From contig CAZRNU010000025.1 of NCBI GenBank assembly GCA_964601515.1, positions 1 to 28,345 on the forward strand: DNA of 28,345 bases, read 5' to 3'. The stretch's first letter is position 1, and each line of letters begins with the position of its first letter. Both the position numbers and the translations under genes were made by a program. Below are positions 15,357 to 22,980 of this stretch, piece after piece. The stretch is from PWND01 sp964601515 (GTDB taxonomy: Bacteria; Bacteroidota; Bacteroidia; Bacteroidales; UBA7960). The notes beneath the pieces were generated by a model that was given only the letters and a program-made list of their open reading frames with translations, ran no database searches and was not told the origin of the DNA.

Positions 15357-16907
15357 ATGGAAAAAAATGAAAACGATATTAAAATGATAAAATTTGATCT
15401 ACCTAAAAATCAGTCATCTATAATAAAAGTACTGGGTGTTGGCGGAGGTGGAAGTAATGCCGTTACGCACATGTATAAGCTCGGAATTCAAGGAGTTGAC
15501 TTTATCATTTGCAACACTGATGCTCAAGCACTAGAATTAAGTCCGGTGCCAAACAAAATTCAGCTAGGAGTTAACCTAACTGAAGGCAGAGGTGCTGGCA
15601 GCATTCCATCTGTTGGCAAAAACGCCGCAATAGAGGATGCCGAAATGATTAAAGACGTGCTAAGCAAAAACACAAAAATGGTATTTATCACCGCAGGTAT
15701 GGGTGGCGGTACAGGAACCGGCGCAGCTCCTGTAATTGCTAAAGTTTCAAAAGAACTTGGAATCCTGACAGTTGGGATTGTTACTATACCTTTTTCTTGG
15801 GAAGGCAGAAAAAGAAGACAACAAGCTGAAGAGGGGATCAAAGAACTTAAGCAATATGTTGACACACTTCTTATAGTATGTAACGATAAGCTTAGAGAGC
15901 TTTACGGGAACATGTCATTTAGTGATGCATTTGGCAAGGCTGATAATGTTCTTGCAACGGGAGCAAAAGGAATAGCGGAAATTATTACAGTTACAGGAAA
16001 CATTAATGTCGATTTTGCTGATGTCAAAACTGTAATGTCTGACAGCGGAGTTGCAATTATGGGAAGTGGCTCTGCAGAAGGAGAAAACAGAGCTGTTGAA
16101 GCAGTTGAAATGGCTTTATCTTCGCCACTTCTTAATGATAACAACATCAAAGGAGCAAACAAAATACTCCTAAATATAACAAGCGGTGAGGAAGAAATCA
16201 CAATGGACGAGATTACTGAAATCACTGAATACATTCAGGTTGAAGCCGGCTCTACTGCTGACATAATTTGGGGCTTAGGCAAAGACAACTCCTTGGGCAA
16301 AAAGATTAACGTTACTGTTGTAGCAACCGGATTCGGACAAAACACTGATCTGGGATATGAGCTTGAAGTTATTGCTCAGCAAAAAACTGTTTATCCTCTG
16401 GATGAAAAAATCAACAAGGAAGTAGGTAGCTCAATCACAAACAAAGAAGAAAACAGCGAACAAGAAATAAACGGAATGAGATTAATCAGGAAGAAGACAG
16501 TTTCTGAAAATATTAATCCTTCTGCAGAAAAAAATTATACTTTCGAGTTTGAAGTTGAAACTTCCAAGAAAACATCTTCAGGAAATGGAGGCAATATACC
16601 TTCTTTCGATGGCAGTACCTCTGAAGATCAAAAAGTTAGTGATTATGACAACATCACTACAAAAGAATTAGAACAAAAATCTAAAGACAGGGAACAAAAA
16701 CTAAGAGAATTAAGCCTGAAACTCAAAACCCCCGAAGGTCTTCTAGAGTTAGAGAAACAACCGGCTTTTGTAAGAAGAAATGTTGCACTAAGTAAAGTTC
16801 CCGACAGCTCAGAATCTCATATTTCCAGATACGTTTTAAAAGAAAGCAACAATAAGGTAGTTCAGATCAAATCAAATAATTCGTTTCTACATGATAATGT
16901 TGATTAA
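15357..16907 (+). CDS. ftsZ: Cell division GTPase FtsZ
   Basis: The tubulin-like GTPase that forms the Z ring. The 516-aa protein has the nucleotide-binding GVGGGGSNAV (27-36), the tubulin signature GMGGGTGTGAAP (114-125) and the T7 loop NVDFADVKTVM (217-227, catalytic D222). The globular core ends near residue 340; a variable linker to about 455 follows. A conserved C-terminal-peptide-like motif EKQPAFVRRNV lies at 466-476, but the protein continues 40 residues more and ends NNSFLHDNVD, an ending I associate with Bacteroidota FtsZ. E. coli FtsZ is 383 aa, so the linker and tail account for the extra length. It is the last gene of the cluster, before a terminator. Confidence 0.97.
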   Translation: MEKNENDIKMIKFDLPKNQSSIIKVLGVGGGGSNAVTHMYKLGIQGVDFIICNTDAQALELSPVPNKIQLGVNLTEGRGAGSIPSVGKNAAIEDAEMIKDVLSKNTKMVFITAGMGGGTGTGAAPVIAKVSKELGILTVGIVTIPFSWEGRKRRQQAEEGIKELKQYVDTLLIVCNDKLRELYGNMSFSDAFGKADNVLATGAKGIAEIITVTGNINVDFADVKTVMSDSGVAIMGSGSAEGENRAVEAVEMALSSPLLNDNNIKGANKILLNITSGEEEITMDEITEITEYIQVEAGSTADIIWGLGKDNSLGKKINVTVVATGFGQNTDLGYELEVIAQQKTVYPLDEKINKEVGSSITNKEENSEQEINGMRLIRKKTVSENINPSAEKNYTFEFEVETSKKTSSGNGGNIPSFDGSTSEDQKVSDYDNITTKELEQKSKDREQKLRELSLKLKTPEGLLELEKQPAFVRRNVALSKVPDSSESHISRYVLKESNNKVVQIKSNNSFLHDNVD

Positions 16908-16941
16908 GAAATAATTATCAATTTCTGTTTAATCGCCCCTA

Positions 16942-16980
16942 AAAAGCAGGCTACTGGTTGATAGCCTGCTTTTAATTTTA
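16942..16980 (+). terminator. Intrinsic terminator after ftsZ
   Basis: A 12-bp perfect stem (aaaagcaggcta at 16942-16953 pairing with tagcctgctttt at 16962-16973) with an 8-base loop, followed by a further T-rich run (aatttta). It lies 34 bases after the ftsZ stop and marks the end of the dcw transcription unit. The A-tract on the left arm could let it work weakly in reverse, but no converging gene needs this. Confidence 0.92.
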
Positions 16981-17029
16981 TTATTCAACTAAGCCACACG
17001 TTTATAATGCATTACTGAGTTTTTATTCG

Positions 17030-17037
17030 TACTTTTG
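17030..17037 (+). promoter_or_regulatory. Bacteroidota -7 box upstream of era
   Basis: TACTTTTG is an exact match to TAnnTTTG, 19 bases before the era ATG, downstream of the ftsZ terminator. A good TTG -33 element at the standard spacing is not evident. The implied transcript would have a leader of only about a dozen bases. Confidence 0.6.
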
Positions 17038-17056
17038 CAGGCTTAAATTATAAAAA

Positions 17057-17932
17057 ATGCACAAATCTGGCTTTGTAAGTATAATAGGACGTCCAAATGT
17101 TGGCAAATCAACATTAATGAATGCTTTTTTAGGGGAAGATCTTTCAATTACTAACCCTAAAGCACAAACGACAAGACATAGAATATTAGGAATATTAAAC
17201 AGCGACGATTATCAGATTGTTTTCTCCGATACTCCGGGAATTATTAAACCGGGATACAAACTACAGGAATATATGATGTCGTTTGTTACTTCATCACTCG
17301 AGGATGCAGACATGTTTCTTATAGTAACTGAAATTGGAGAAGACCTTCAAGAAGCAGACATTATAGAAAGTATAAGAAAATCAAGTATTAGAACAGTTTT
17401 GATTATAAATAAAATTGACTTATCAGACCAAAAGTCAGTTGAAGAAAAAATTAAAGTATATGCAGAAAGGTTTCCAAATTGGGAAATTATACCTGTCTCT
17501 GCAATTAATGGATTCAACATTCAAAAGGTATTAAACTACATAACAGATTACTTACCGGAAGCGCCACCATATTTCCCAAAAGATGAAATGTCTGACCGCC
17601 CGGTAAGATTCTTTGTTTCTGAGATTATTCGCGAAAAGATTTTATCGTTATATCAGAAAGAAATCCCATATTCTGTTGAAGTTGAAGTTGAAACCTTCAA
17701 AGAAGATAACAAAATAGCACATATCAGGTGTATAATATACGTAGAGAGAGAAACCCAAAAAGGAATTTTAATAGGACATAAAGGAAGCATGCTTAAAAAA
17801 GTAGGCACTTATGCAAGGTTGGAAATAGAAAAATTTATCGGGAAAAAAGCATTTTTAGAACTACACGTAAAAGTGAATAAAAACTGGCGCGAAGATGATA
17901 ATCAGCTGCGCCGATTTGGATATAAACAGTAG
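17057..17932 (+). CDS. era: Ribosome-assembly GTPase Era
   Basis: Era is a GTPase that binds the 3' end of 16S rRNA during 30S maturation. The 291-aa protein has G1 GRPNVGKST (11-19), G2 region with KAQTTRHR (35-42), G3 DTPG (58-61), G4 NKID (118-121), G5 around VSAIN (147-151), and a C-terminal KH domain with GHKGSMLKKVG (240-250). Length matches E. coli Era (301 aa). It is the first gene after the ftsZ terminator and is followed by der after 43 bases; the two GTPase genes likely share a transcript. Confidence 0.97.
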   Translation: MHKSGFVSIIGRPNVGKSTLMNAFLGEDLSITNPKAQTTRHRILGILNSDDYQIVFSDTPGIIKPGYKLQEYMMSFVTSSLEDADMFLIVTEIGEDLQEADIIESIRKSSIRTVLIINKIDLSDQKSVEEKIKVYAERFPNWEIIPVSAINGFNIQKVLNYITDYLPEAPPYFPKDEMSDRPVRFFVSEIIREKILSLYQKEIPYSVEVEVETFKEDNKIAHIRCIIYVERETQKGILIGHKGSMLKKVGTYARLEIEKFIGKKAFLELHVKVNKNWREDDNQLRRFGYKQ

Positions 17933-17975
17933 TGAGTTTAAAATTCTTTCCCTAATAATAAGGAAAATATAAATT

Positions 17976-19283
17976 ATGAGCAATATAGTAGCCCTTGTTG
18001 GGCGCCCTAATGTAGGCAAATCAACATTATTTAACAGACTTACAAAAACCCAATCTGCGATTGTAGACTCTACTGAAGGAGTAACTCGCGACAGACATTA
18101 TGGCAAAAGCCATTGGAATGGAATAGAATTTTCAGTAATTGACACCGGCGGATATGTAGTAGACTCAGAAGATGTATTTATTGATGAGATCAGAAAGCAA
18201 GTTGAAATTGCCATAGAGGAAACCACTGCAATTTTATTTATTCTCGATACAAGAGAAGGAGTAACTCCTATGGACGAGGATGTAGCTCAACTTTTAAGAG
18301 CTTCAGGAAAGCCTGTATTTCTTGTTGCCAACAAAGTGGATTCAGCAAAAAACTATAATGATTCAATGGTTTTTTACGAATTAGGCTTAGGTACAGTATA
18401 TGCAATTTCGGCAATAACAGGCAGTGGAACAGGAGACTTATTAGATGAAGTTGTTAAAACCTTTGAGAACAGAGATGAAGTGCAACCGGAAGAAGACCTC
18501 CCGAAATTTGCAATTATTGGAAGACCAAATGTAGGAAAATCATCATTAATAAATACTCTGATTGGAATAGAAAGAAATATTGTTACTCCAATTGCAGGGA
18601 CTACCAGGGATACTATTTATACGAGATATAAAAGCTTTGGGTTTGACTTCTATCTTGTTGACACTGCAGGATTAAGAAAAAAGGGAAAGGTTTCTGAAAA
18701 TATTGAATTTTACTCCGTAATGAGATCAATAAGAGCTATTGAAAATGCAGATGTATGCATACTGCTGCTTGATGCTTCTCAAGGCGTGGAGTCTCAGGAT
18801 ATAAATATTTTTTCTCTTGCTGCAAGGAACAATAAAGGAGTTGTGATACTCGTCAATAAATGGGACCTTGTGGAAAAAGAGACTAACTCAACAAAAGAGT
18901 TTGAGAAAGTACTAAAGAGCAGAATTGCGCCTTTTCAAGATGTTCCAATTATTTTTACGTCAGTTATTACCAAGCAAAGAATATTTAAGGCTATGGAAAC
19001 TGCTGTTGAGGTTTACAACAACAGGAAAAAGAAAATTTCAACAAGCCAACTTAACGATACTTTGCTTCCAATTATTCACAACCAACCACCACCTGCAATT
19101 AAGGGGAAGTACATTAAAGTAAAATACATAACACAGCTACCAACACATTATCCTTCTTTTGTTTTTTTCTGCAATTTACCACAATACGTAAAAGACCCTT
19201 ATCTAAGATTTATTGAAAATCAGATAAGAAAAAAATGGGATTTCAGTGGTGTGCCATTAAAAATTTATTTCAGAAAAAAATAA
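17976..19283 (+). CDS. der: Double GTPase Der (EngA)
   Basis: Der acts in 50S subunit assembly. The 435-aa protein has two consecutive G domains: the first with GRPNVGKST (9-17), DTGG (56-59) and NKVD (119-122), the second with GRPNVGKSS (182-190), DTAG (229-232) and NKWD (294-297), followed by the C-terminal KH-like domain (about 355-435). The double G domain is unique to this family. Spacing to the next gene is five bases, indicating a common transcript with the Hsp15-like gene. Confidence 0.97.
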   Translation: MSNIVALVGRPNVGKSTLFNRLTKTQSAIVDSTEGVTRDRHYGKSHWNGIEFSVIDTGGYVVDSEDVFIDEIRKQVEIAIEETTAILFILDTREGVTPMDEDVAQLLRASGKPVFLVANKVDSAKNYNDSMVFYELGLGTVYAISAITGSGTGDLLDEVVKTFENRDEVQPEEDLPKFAIIGRPNVGKSSLINTLIGIERNIVTPIAGTTRDTIYTRYKSFGFDFYLVDTAGLRKKGKVSENIEFYSVMRSIRAIENADVCILLLDASQGVESQDINIFSLAARNNKGVVILVNKWDLVEKETNSTKEFEKVLKSRIAPFQDVPIIFTSVITKQRIFKAMETAVEVYNNRKKKISTSQLNDTLLPIIHNQPPPAIKGKYIKVKYITQLPTHYPSFVFFCNLPQYVKDPYLRFIENQIRKKWDFSGVPLKIYFRKK

Positions 19284-19288
19284 ATTAA

Positions 19289-19678
19289 ATGTTAGAGCAA
19301 GCTCCAGAATCAAGCGTTAGAATAGACAAGTGGCTATGGGCTGTAAGGCTTTTCAAAACGAGAAGTCAGGCAACTGCAGCATGTCGGAATGGCAAAATTC
19401 TTATTGAAGGACTGGAAATCAAACCATCAAGAGAAATTAAAAAAAACAATGTAATTGTTATTAAAGAAGGTTCCATTCAAAAAACATTAAAGGTTTTAGA
19501 AATACTTAATAACAGAGTTGGAGCCAAATTAGTTCCGTTATATATGCAGGACCTTACACCTGAAAGTGAATATAAAAAACTCGAAGCCATTCGTCAACAG
19601 CCATTATTCAGAAAAAGAGGGCTGGGCCGACCTACAAAAAAAGAAAGAAGAGATTTAAACAAATGGGCTGATTGGTAA
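19289..19678 (+). CDS. hslR: S4-domain RNA-binding protein, Hsp15-like
   Basis: A 129-aa basic protein with an S4 RNA-binding domain at about 9-55 (RIDKWLWAVRLFKTRSQA, then CRNGKILIEG). A highly basic C-terminal tail follows, with FRKRGLGRPTKKERRDL. This matches Hsp15/HslR, which in E. coli binds 50S subunits carrying stalled nascent chains with tRNA and helps recycle them; length (133 aa in E. coli) and layout agree. It starts five bases after der and so belongs to a ribosome-linked operon. The related RqcP-type S4 proteins are shorter (about 90 aa), which favours Hsp15. Confidence 0.85.
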   Translation: MLEQAPESSVRIDKWLWAVRLFKTRSQATAACRNGKILIEGLEIKPSREIKKNNVIVIKEGSIQKTLKVLEILNNRVGAKLVPLYMQDLTPESEYKKLEAIRQQPLFRKRGLGRPTKKERRDLNKWADW

Positions 19679-19741
19679 AATATTTATTATAGTATCAAAC
19701 ATTTGTATTAAATTTACCTGAACTTTTAAATCGATATATTT

Positions 19742-20215
19742 ATGAAAAGAATTTTATTTTTATTCGCTTTATTAACTTTGATATTTACAACAAGCGTATC
19801 AAATGTATATTCTAATAATCCGAGAGCTATTGTAGGCCTTTGGCAAACAATAGACGATGAAACACAGCTCCCAAAATCTATTGTAAGGATTTACAGGGGA
19901 AGTGACGGAAAATATTACGGAAAAATAGAGAAGCTATTAAACCCCGAGCCGGGCAGAGAAGATCCCGATTGTGAAAACTGCACCGGAAAGTTCTCACATT
20001 ACAAAACCTCAGACGGCAAAACTATTGGGGTAATATTTCTAAGAGGTTTAGAATATAATGATAAGAGGAATCGTTGGGAAAGCGGCACCATATTCGACCC
20101 CAAAAAAGGGAAAGAATACAGCTGTGAGCTATGGCTTGACGGCACTACTCTGAATGTGAGAGGAATCCACTGGACGGGATTATCTCGCACACAATACTGG
20201 TATCCGGAAAAATAA
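19742..20215 (+). CDS. Secreted DUF2147 family protein
   Basis: A 157-aa protein with an N-terminal signal peptide (KR, then hydrophobic residues 4-17, likely cleavage around 20-24) and one DUF2147 domain. The domain is marked by GLWQTIDDET (32-41), SIVRIYRGSDGKYYGKIEKL (46-65), the cysteine pair DPDCENC (75-80), GVIFLRGL (96-103), WESGTIFDPKKGKEY (112-126) and a C-terminal LNVRGIHW (137-144). Proteins of this family are beta-rich, exported and of unknown biochemical function. The CxxC pair may form a disulfide in the periplasm. It starts 63 bases after the S4 gene and its stop is only four bases from the stop of the converging kinase gene. Confidence 0.88.
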   Translation: MKRILFLFALLTLIFTTSVSNVYSNNPRAIVGLWQTIDDETQLPKSIVRIYRGSDGKYYGKIEKLLNPEPGREDPDCENCTGKFSHYKTSDGKTIGVIFLRGLEYNDKRNRWESGTIFDPKKGKEYSCELWLDGTTLNVRGIHWTGLSRTQYWYPEK

Positions 20216-20219
20216 CAAA

Positions 20220-22970
20220 TTATTTCTTTTTGGTTTTTTTCCTATTTTTTTGCGCTAAAGCAATGAGTTTACGATAAAGAACATGCGAACTTAGAGGCTT
20301 GGTTAAGTAATCGTCCATACCCTCCGATATATAAAATTCGGCATCGCCCTCCATTGCTTTTGCGCTTAATCCGATTATTGGCGGCAATTCCTCAGGCGCA
20401 AAGTCTTTTCTTAATCTTTTTACTGCAGTAACACCATCCATAACGGGCATTTGAATATCCATTAATATAAAGTCATACTTGCCTGGGATAAACATCTTCA
20501 GTGCTTCAAAGCCATTTGAAGCTACCTCCGTGGTGCATTTTGCCTCCTCAAGCATAAGAGAAACTACCATCTGATTTGTTTTCTTATCCTCAACAAGTAA
20601 AACATTAAATCCTAGTTTGGGAGCTGTATCAAAATCTTCATATGTTTGTATATTGGCCTCCTCATCTTTGCTAATCTGACGGCCAAAGAAACGAAACCAA
20701 AATCTGCTGCCTTTTCTAAGTTCACTTTCAACTCCAATATTTCCACCCAAAAGTTCTGCAAGTCTTTGGGATATTGAAAGCCCCAAGCCTGCACCCTCAA
20801 ATGTTCTGGTATCAGATGTATCTACCTGAGAGAATATATCAAATAATTTCAGTTGATTTTCTTTAGAAATCCCTATTCCGGAATCGACAACATCAATTCC
20901 AATATCTATCTCATTTTCTAAATACTCCAACATATTATACTTCATTTTCACAAATCCACTACCAGTAAACTTAATGGCATTACTAACAAGATTAGTAACT
21001 ATTTGCTCTATTCTGTGTTCGTCGGCATAAATACTGTCAGGCAATCTTGGATCATATTCGAGAGTAAACTCGAGACCCTTCTGACTGGCAATTGCACTAA
21101 AAAGATTGTAAATCTTTTCCCCGCTTTTTCTTAAGTTGAATAACACAGGTCTTACTTCCATCTTGCCGGCCTCAATTTTACTAAGATCGAGAATATCATT
21201 AACAATATTCAACAAACTATCAGAAGACGCTTTTATAGTTTCCAAATACTTTTTTTGTTTTTCATCTAGAGAAGTTTTCAGCACTAATTCTGTCATACCC
21301 AATATGCCGGTCATGGGTGATCTAATCTCATGGCTCATATTTGCAAGAAACTGCTGCTTAATTTTAGAAACTCTGGTGGAAATTTCAAATTTCTTTTCCA
21401 ATTCGGCATGTTCAATTTCTTGCGTGTTGTCCCAACAAACACCAACAAGTCGAACAGGCTTACCATTATCATCATTAATAAAAGAAGCTAAAAATTTAAT
21501 ATGCTTAGATTTACCTCCATTCTTAAGTTTATAAATCCCTTCCTTAACAGCCGATGATTTCTTTGATTGTTTTTCAAAAAGATCCTGAAGCTTATTTCTA
21601 TCATCTCTATGAATAAGTGACTTCCAAAGGTCTAACAGATTGTCATATTTTTTTTTCTCAACATTATGTAAATTATACATTTCAGGTTCCCAAACAAGGC
21701 TTTTACATTCTATGTCATAATCCCATATTCCAATTCCAACAGTTGAAGTAGCCAATACCAGCCTCTCAGACAATTGTTGTAATTTTTTCTGAGTTTTCTT
21801 TTGCTCAGAGATATCCTGATATAATCCAAAAACTGCAATTTGGTCTTGACCAAAAAACACAGGCTTACCAAGAATCAAAACATCAATTAACTCCCCGGTT
21901 TTACTTTGCCTTACCGACTCAAACATAACATTTTTTCCTTCCGCAACTTGACTTGTTGATAAGGCCCCTTCAGCCTTAAGCTTTTGAGGAACGATAAGAT
22001 CATTAATTTGTCTTTTCCTTGCTTCCTGCGGAGTATAGCCAAACAAATGTACAAACTGCCTATTAATCTGCATTACCCTGTCGCTATTGTCTAAAATAGC
22101 AATTGCAACGGGTGCTTCATGAATAAGTGTTTCAAAATATGCTTCCTGAATTCTAAGCCTTTTCTCAGCAATTCTCTTTTCTGTAATATCTCTGGTAATT
22201 CCATGTATAGATGATAATTGACCTTTTTCCATCATAAAAGATCCTTTTAAATCACCCCATCTTGAAGAACCATCTTTATGAAGAAACTCTAGCTCTATAT
22301 CAATTTTAAAACTACCCAGATTATCAGTATTAGAAAAAACTTGTTCTCTAATTTTTTGGCGTAAAAAAGCAATCTTTGCTAAAGAATGGCCTGCGAATGT
22401 TTTACTTATAGTTTGATTAACAAGTTCATCAGATTCATAACCTAAAAAACCTTTTACTGAAGGGCTAACATATTTAAAATAAGTAAGGTCTAAATCAACA
22501 AGCCAAACTACATCATTAATTGTTTCAGTTATAAGCCTGTATTTCTGTTCACTTTCAATTAGTTTTTGCTCAGTATCCCTAGCTCTTTGTATATTTTGCC
22601 ATTCTCTCCATGCCCTAACTGCAATTGCGGGAAGATTTTCAAATGACTGTTTTGACTTTACAACATAATCCATTGCTCCATTTTTAAGAGCCTTAACAGC
22701 AAGTTCTTCATTACCTTGACTTGTAAGCAAAATAAAAGGCAGGGTTGGATTTTGTTCATTTTCAAGGGAAAAAACCTCAAGTCCTTTTCCATCAGGCAAC
22801 ACCCAATCAGAAATTATCAAATCAACATCGTTATGTTCTATTGCATTTTTTGCATCATTAACATTCTCAACCAGTACTATTTCTAGATTTTGATGATTTT
22901 TAAATGCACGCACAATTAAATCTGCGTGGCCGGGATTATCTTCAACTATCAATATTTTAAATGCATCCAT
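20220..22970 (-). CDS. Soluble hybrid sensor histidine kinase (REC-PAS-PAS-PAS-HisKA-HATPase-REC)
   Basis: A 916-aa cytoplasmic hybrid kinase, with no signal peptide or membrane segment. The N-terminal receiver (about 4-120) has D11, the phospho-acceptor D55 in ISDWVLPDG, T83 and K105. Three PAS-like modules follow (about 140-263, 270-392, 400-520), two ending in the GITRDITE or GLYQDISE type PAC motif. HisKA has SHEIRSPM with H547; the ATPase domain has N664, DSGIGIS (696-702) and EGAGLGLS (725-732). A second receiver (about 788-905) has D795, D838 in MDIQMPVMDG and K891. It ends in a lysine-rich tail. I chose the ATG at 22970; a GTG one codon earlier is also possible. It begins ten bases after the upstream kinase gene, so the pair is probably cotranscribed. 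Signal and target are unknown. Confidence 0.9.
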   Translation of the reverse strand: MDAFKILIVEDNPGHADLIVRAFKNHQNLEIVLVENVNDAKNAIEHNDVDLIISDWVLPDGKGLEVFSLENEQNPTLPFILLTSQGNEELAVKALKNGAMDYVVKSKQSFENLPAIAVRAWREWQNIQRARDTEQKLIESEQKYRLITETINDVVWLVDLDLTYFKYVSPSVKGFLGYESDELVNQTISKTFAGHSLAKIAFLRQKIREQVFSNTDNLGSFKIDIELEFLHKDGSSRWGDLKGSFMMEKGQLSSIHGITRDITEKRIAEKRLRIQEAYFETLIHEAPVAIAILDNSDRVMQINRQFVHLFGYTPQEARKRQINDLIVPQKLKAEGALSTSQVAEGKNVMFESVRQSKTGELIDVLILGKPVFFGQDQIAVFGLYQDISEQKKTQKKLQQLSERLVLATSTVGIGIWDYDIECKSLVWEPEMYNLHNVEKKKYDNLLDLWKSLIHRDDRNKLQDLFEKQSKKSSAVKEGIYKLKNGGKSKHIKFLASFINDDNGKPVRLVGVCWDNTQEIEHAELEKKFEISTRVSKIKQQFLANMSHEIRSPMTGILGMTELVLKTSLDEKQKKYLETIKASSDSLLNIVNDILDLSKIEAGKMEVRPVLFNLRKSGEKIYNLFSAIASQKGLEFTLEYDPRLPDSIYADEHRIEQIVTNLVSNAIKFTGSGFVKMKYNMLEYLENEIDIGIDVVDSGIGISKENQLKLFDIFSQVDTSDTRTFEGAGLGLSISQRLAELLGGNIGVESELRKGSRFWFRFFGRQISKDEEANIQTYEDFDTAPKLGFNVLLVEDKKTNQMVVSLMLEEAKCTTEVASNGFEALKMFIPGKYDFILMDIQMPVMDGVTAVKRLRKDFAPEELPPIIGLSAKAMEGDAEFYISEGMDDYLTKPLSSHVLYRKLIALAQKNRKKTKKK

Positions 22971-22980
22971 CACAATACTA

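Noticed and set aside
21136..21534. 132-aa open frame on the plus strand inside the hybrid kinase gene
   Set aside because: Antisense to the HisKA and PAS coding region, no recognisable domain; a shadow of the kinase frame.
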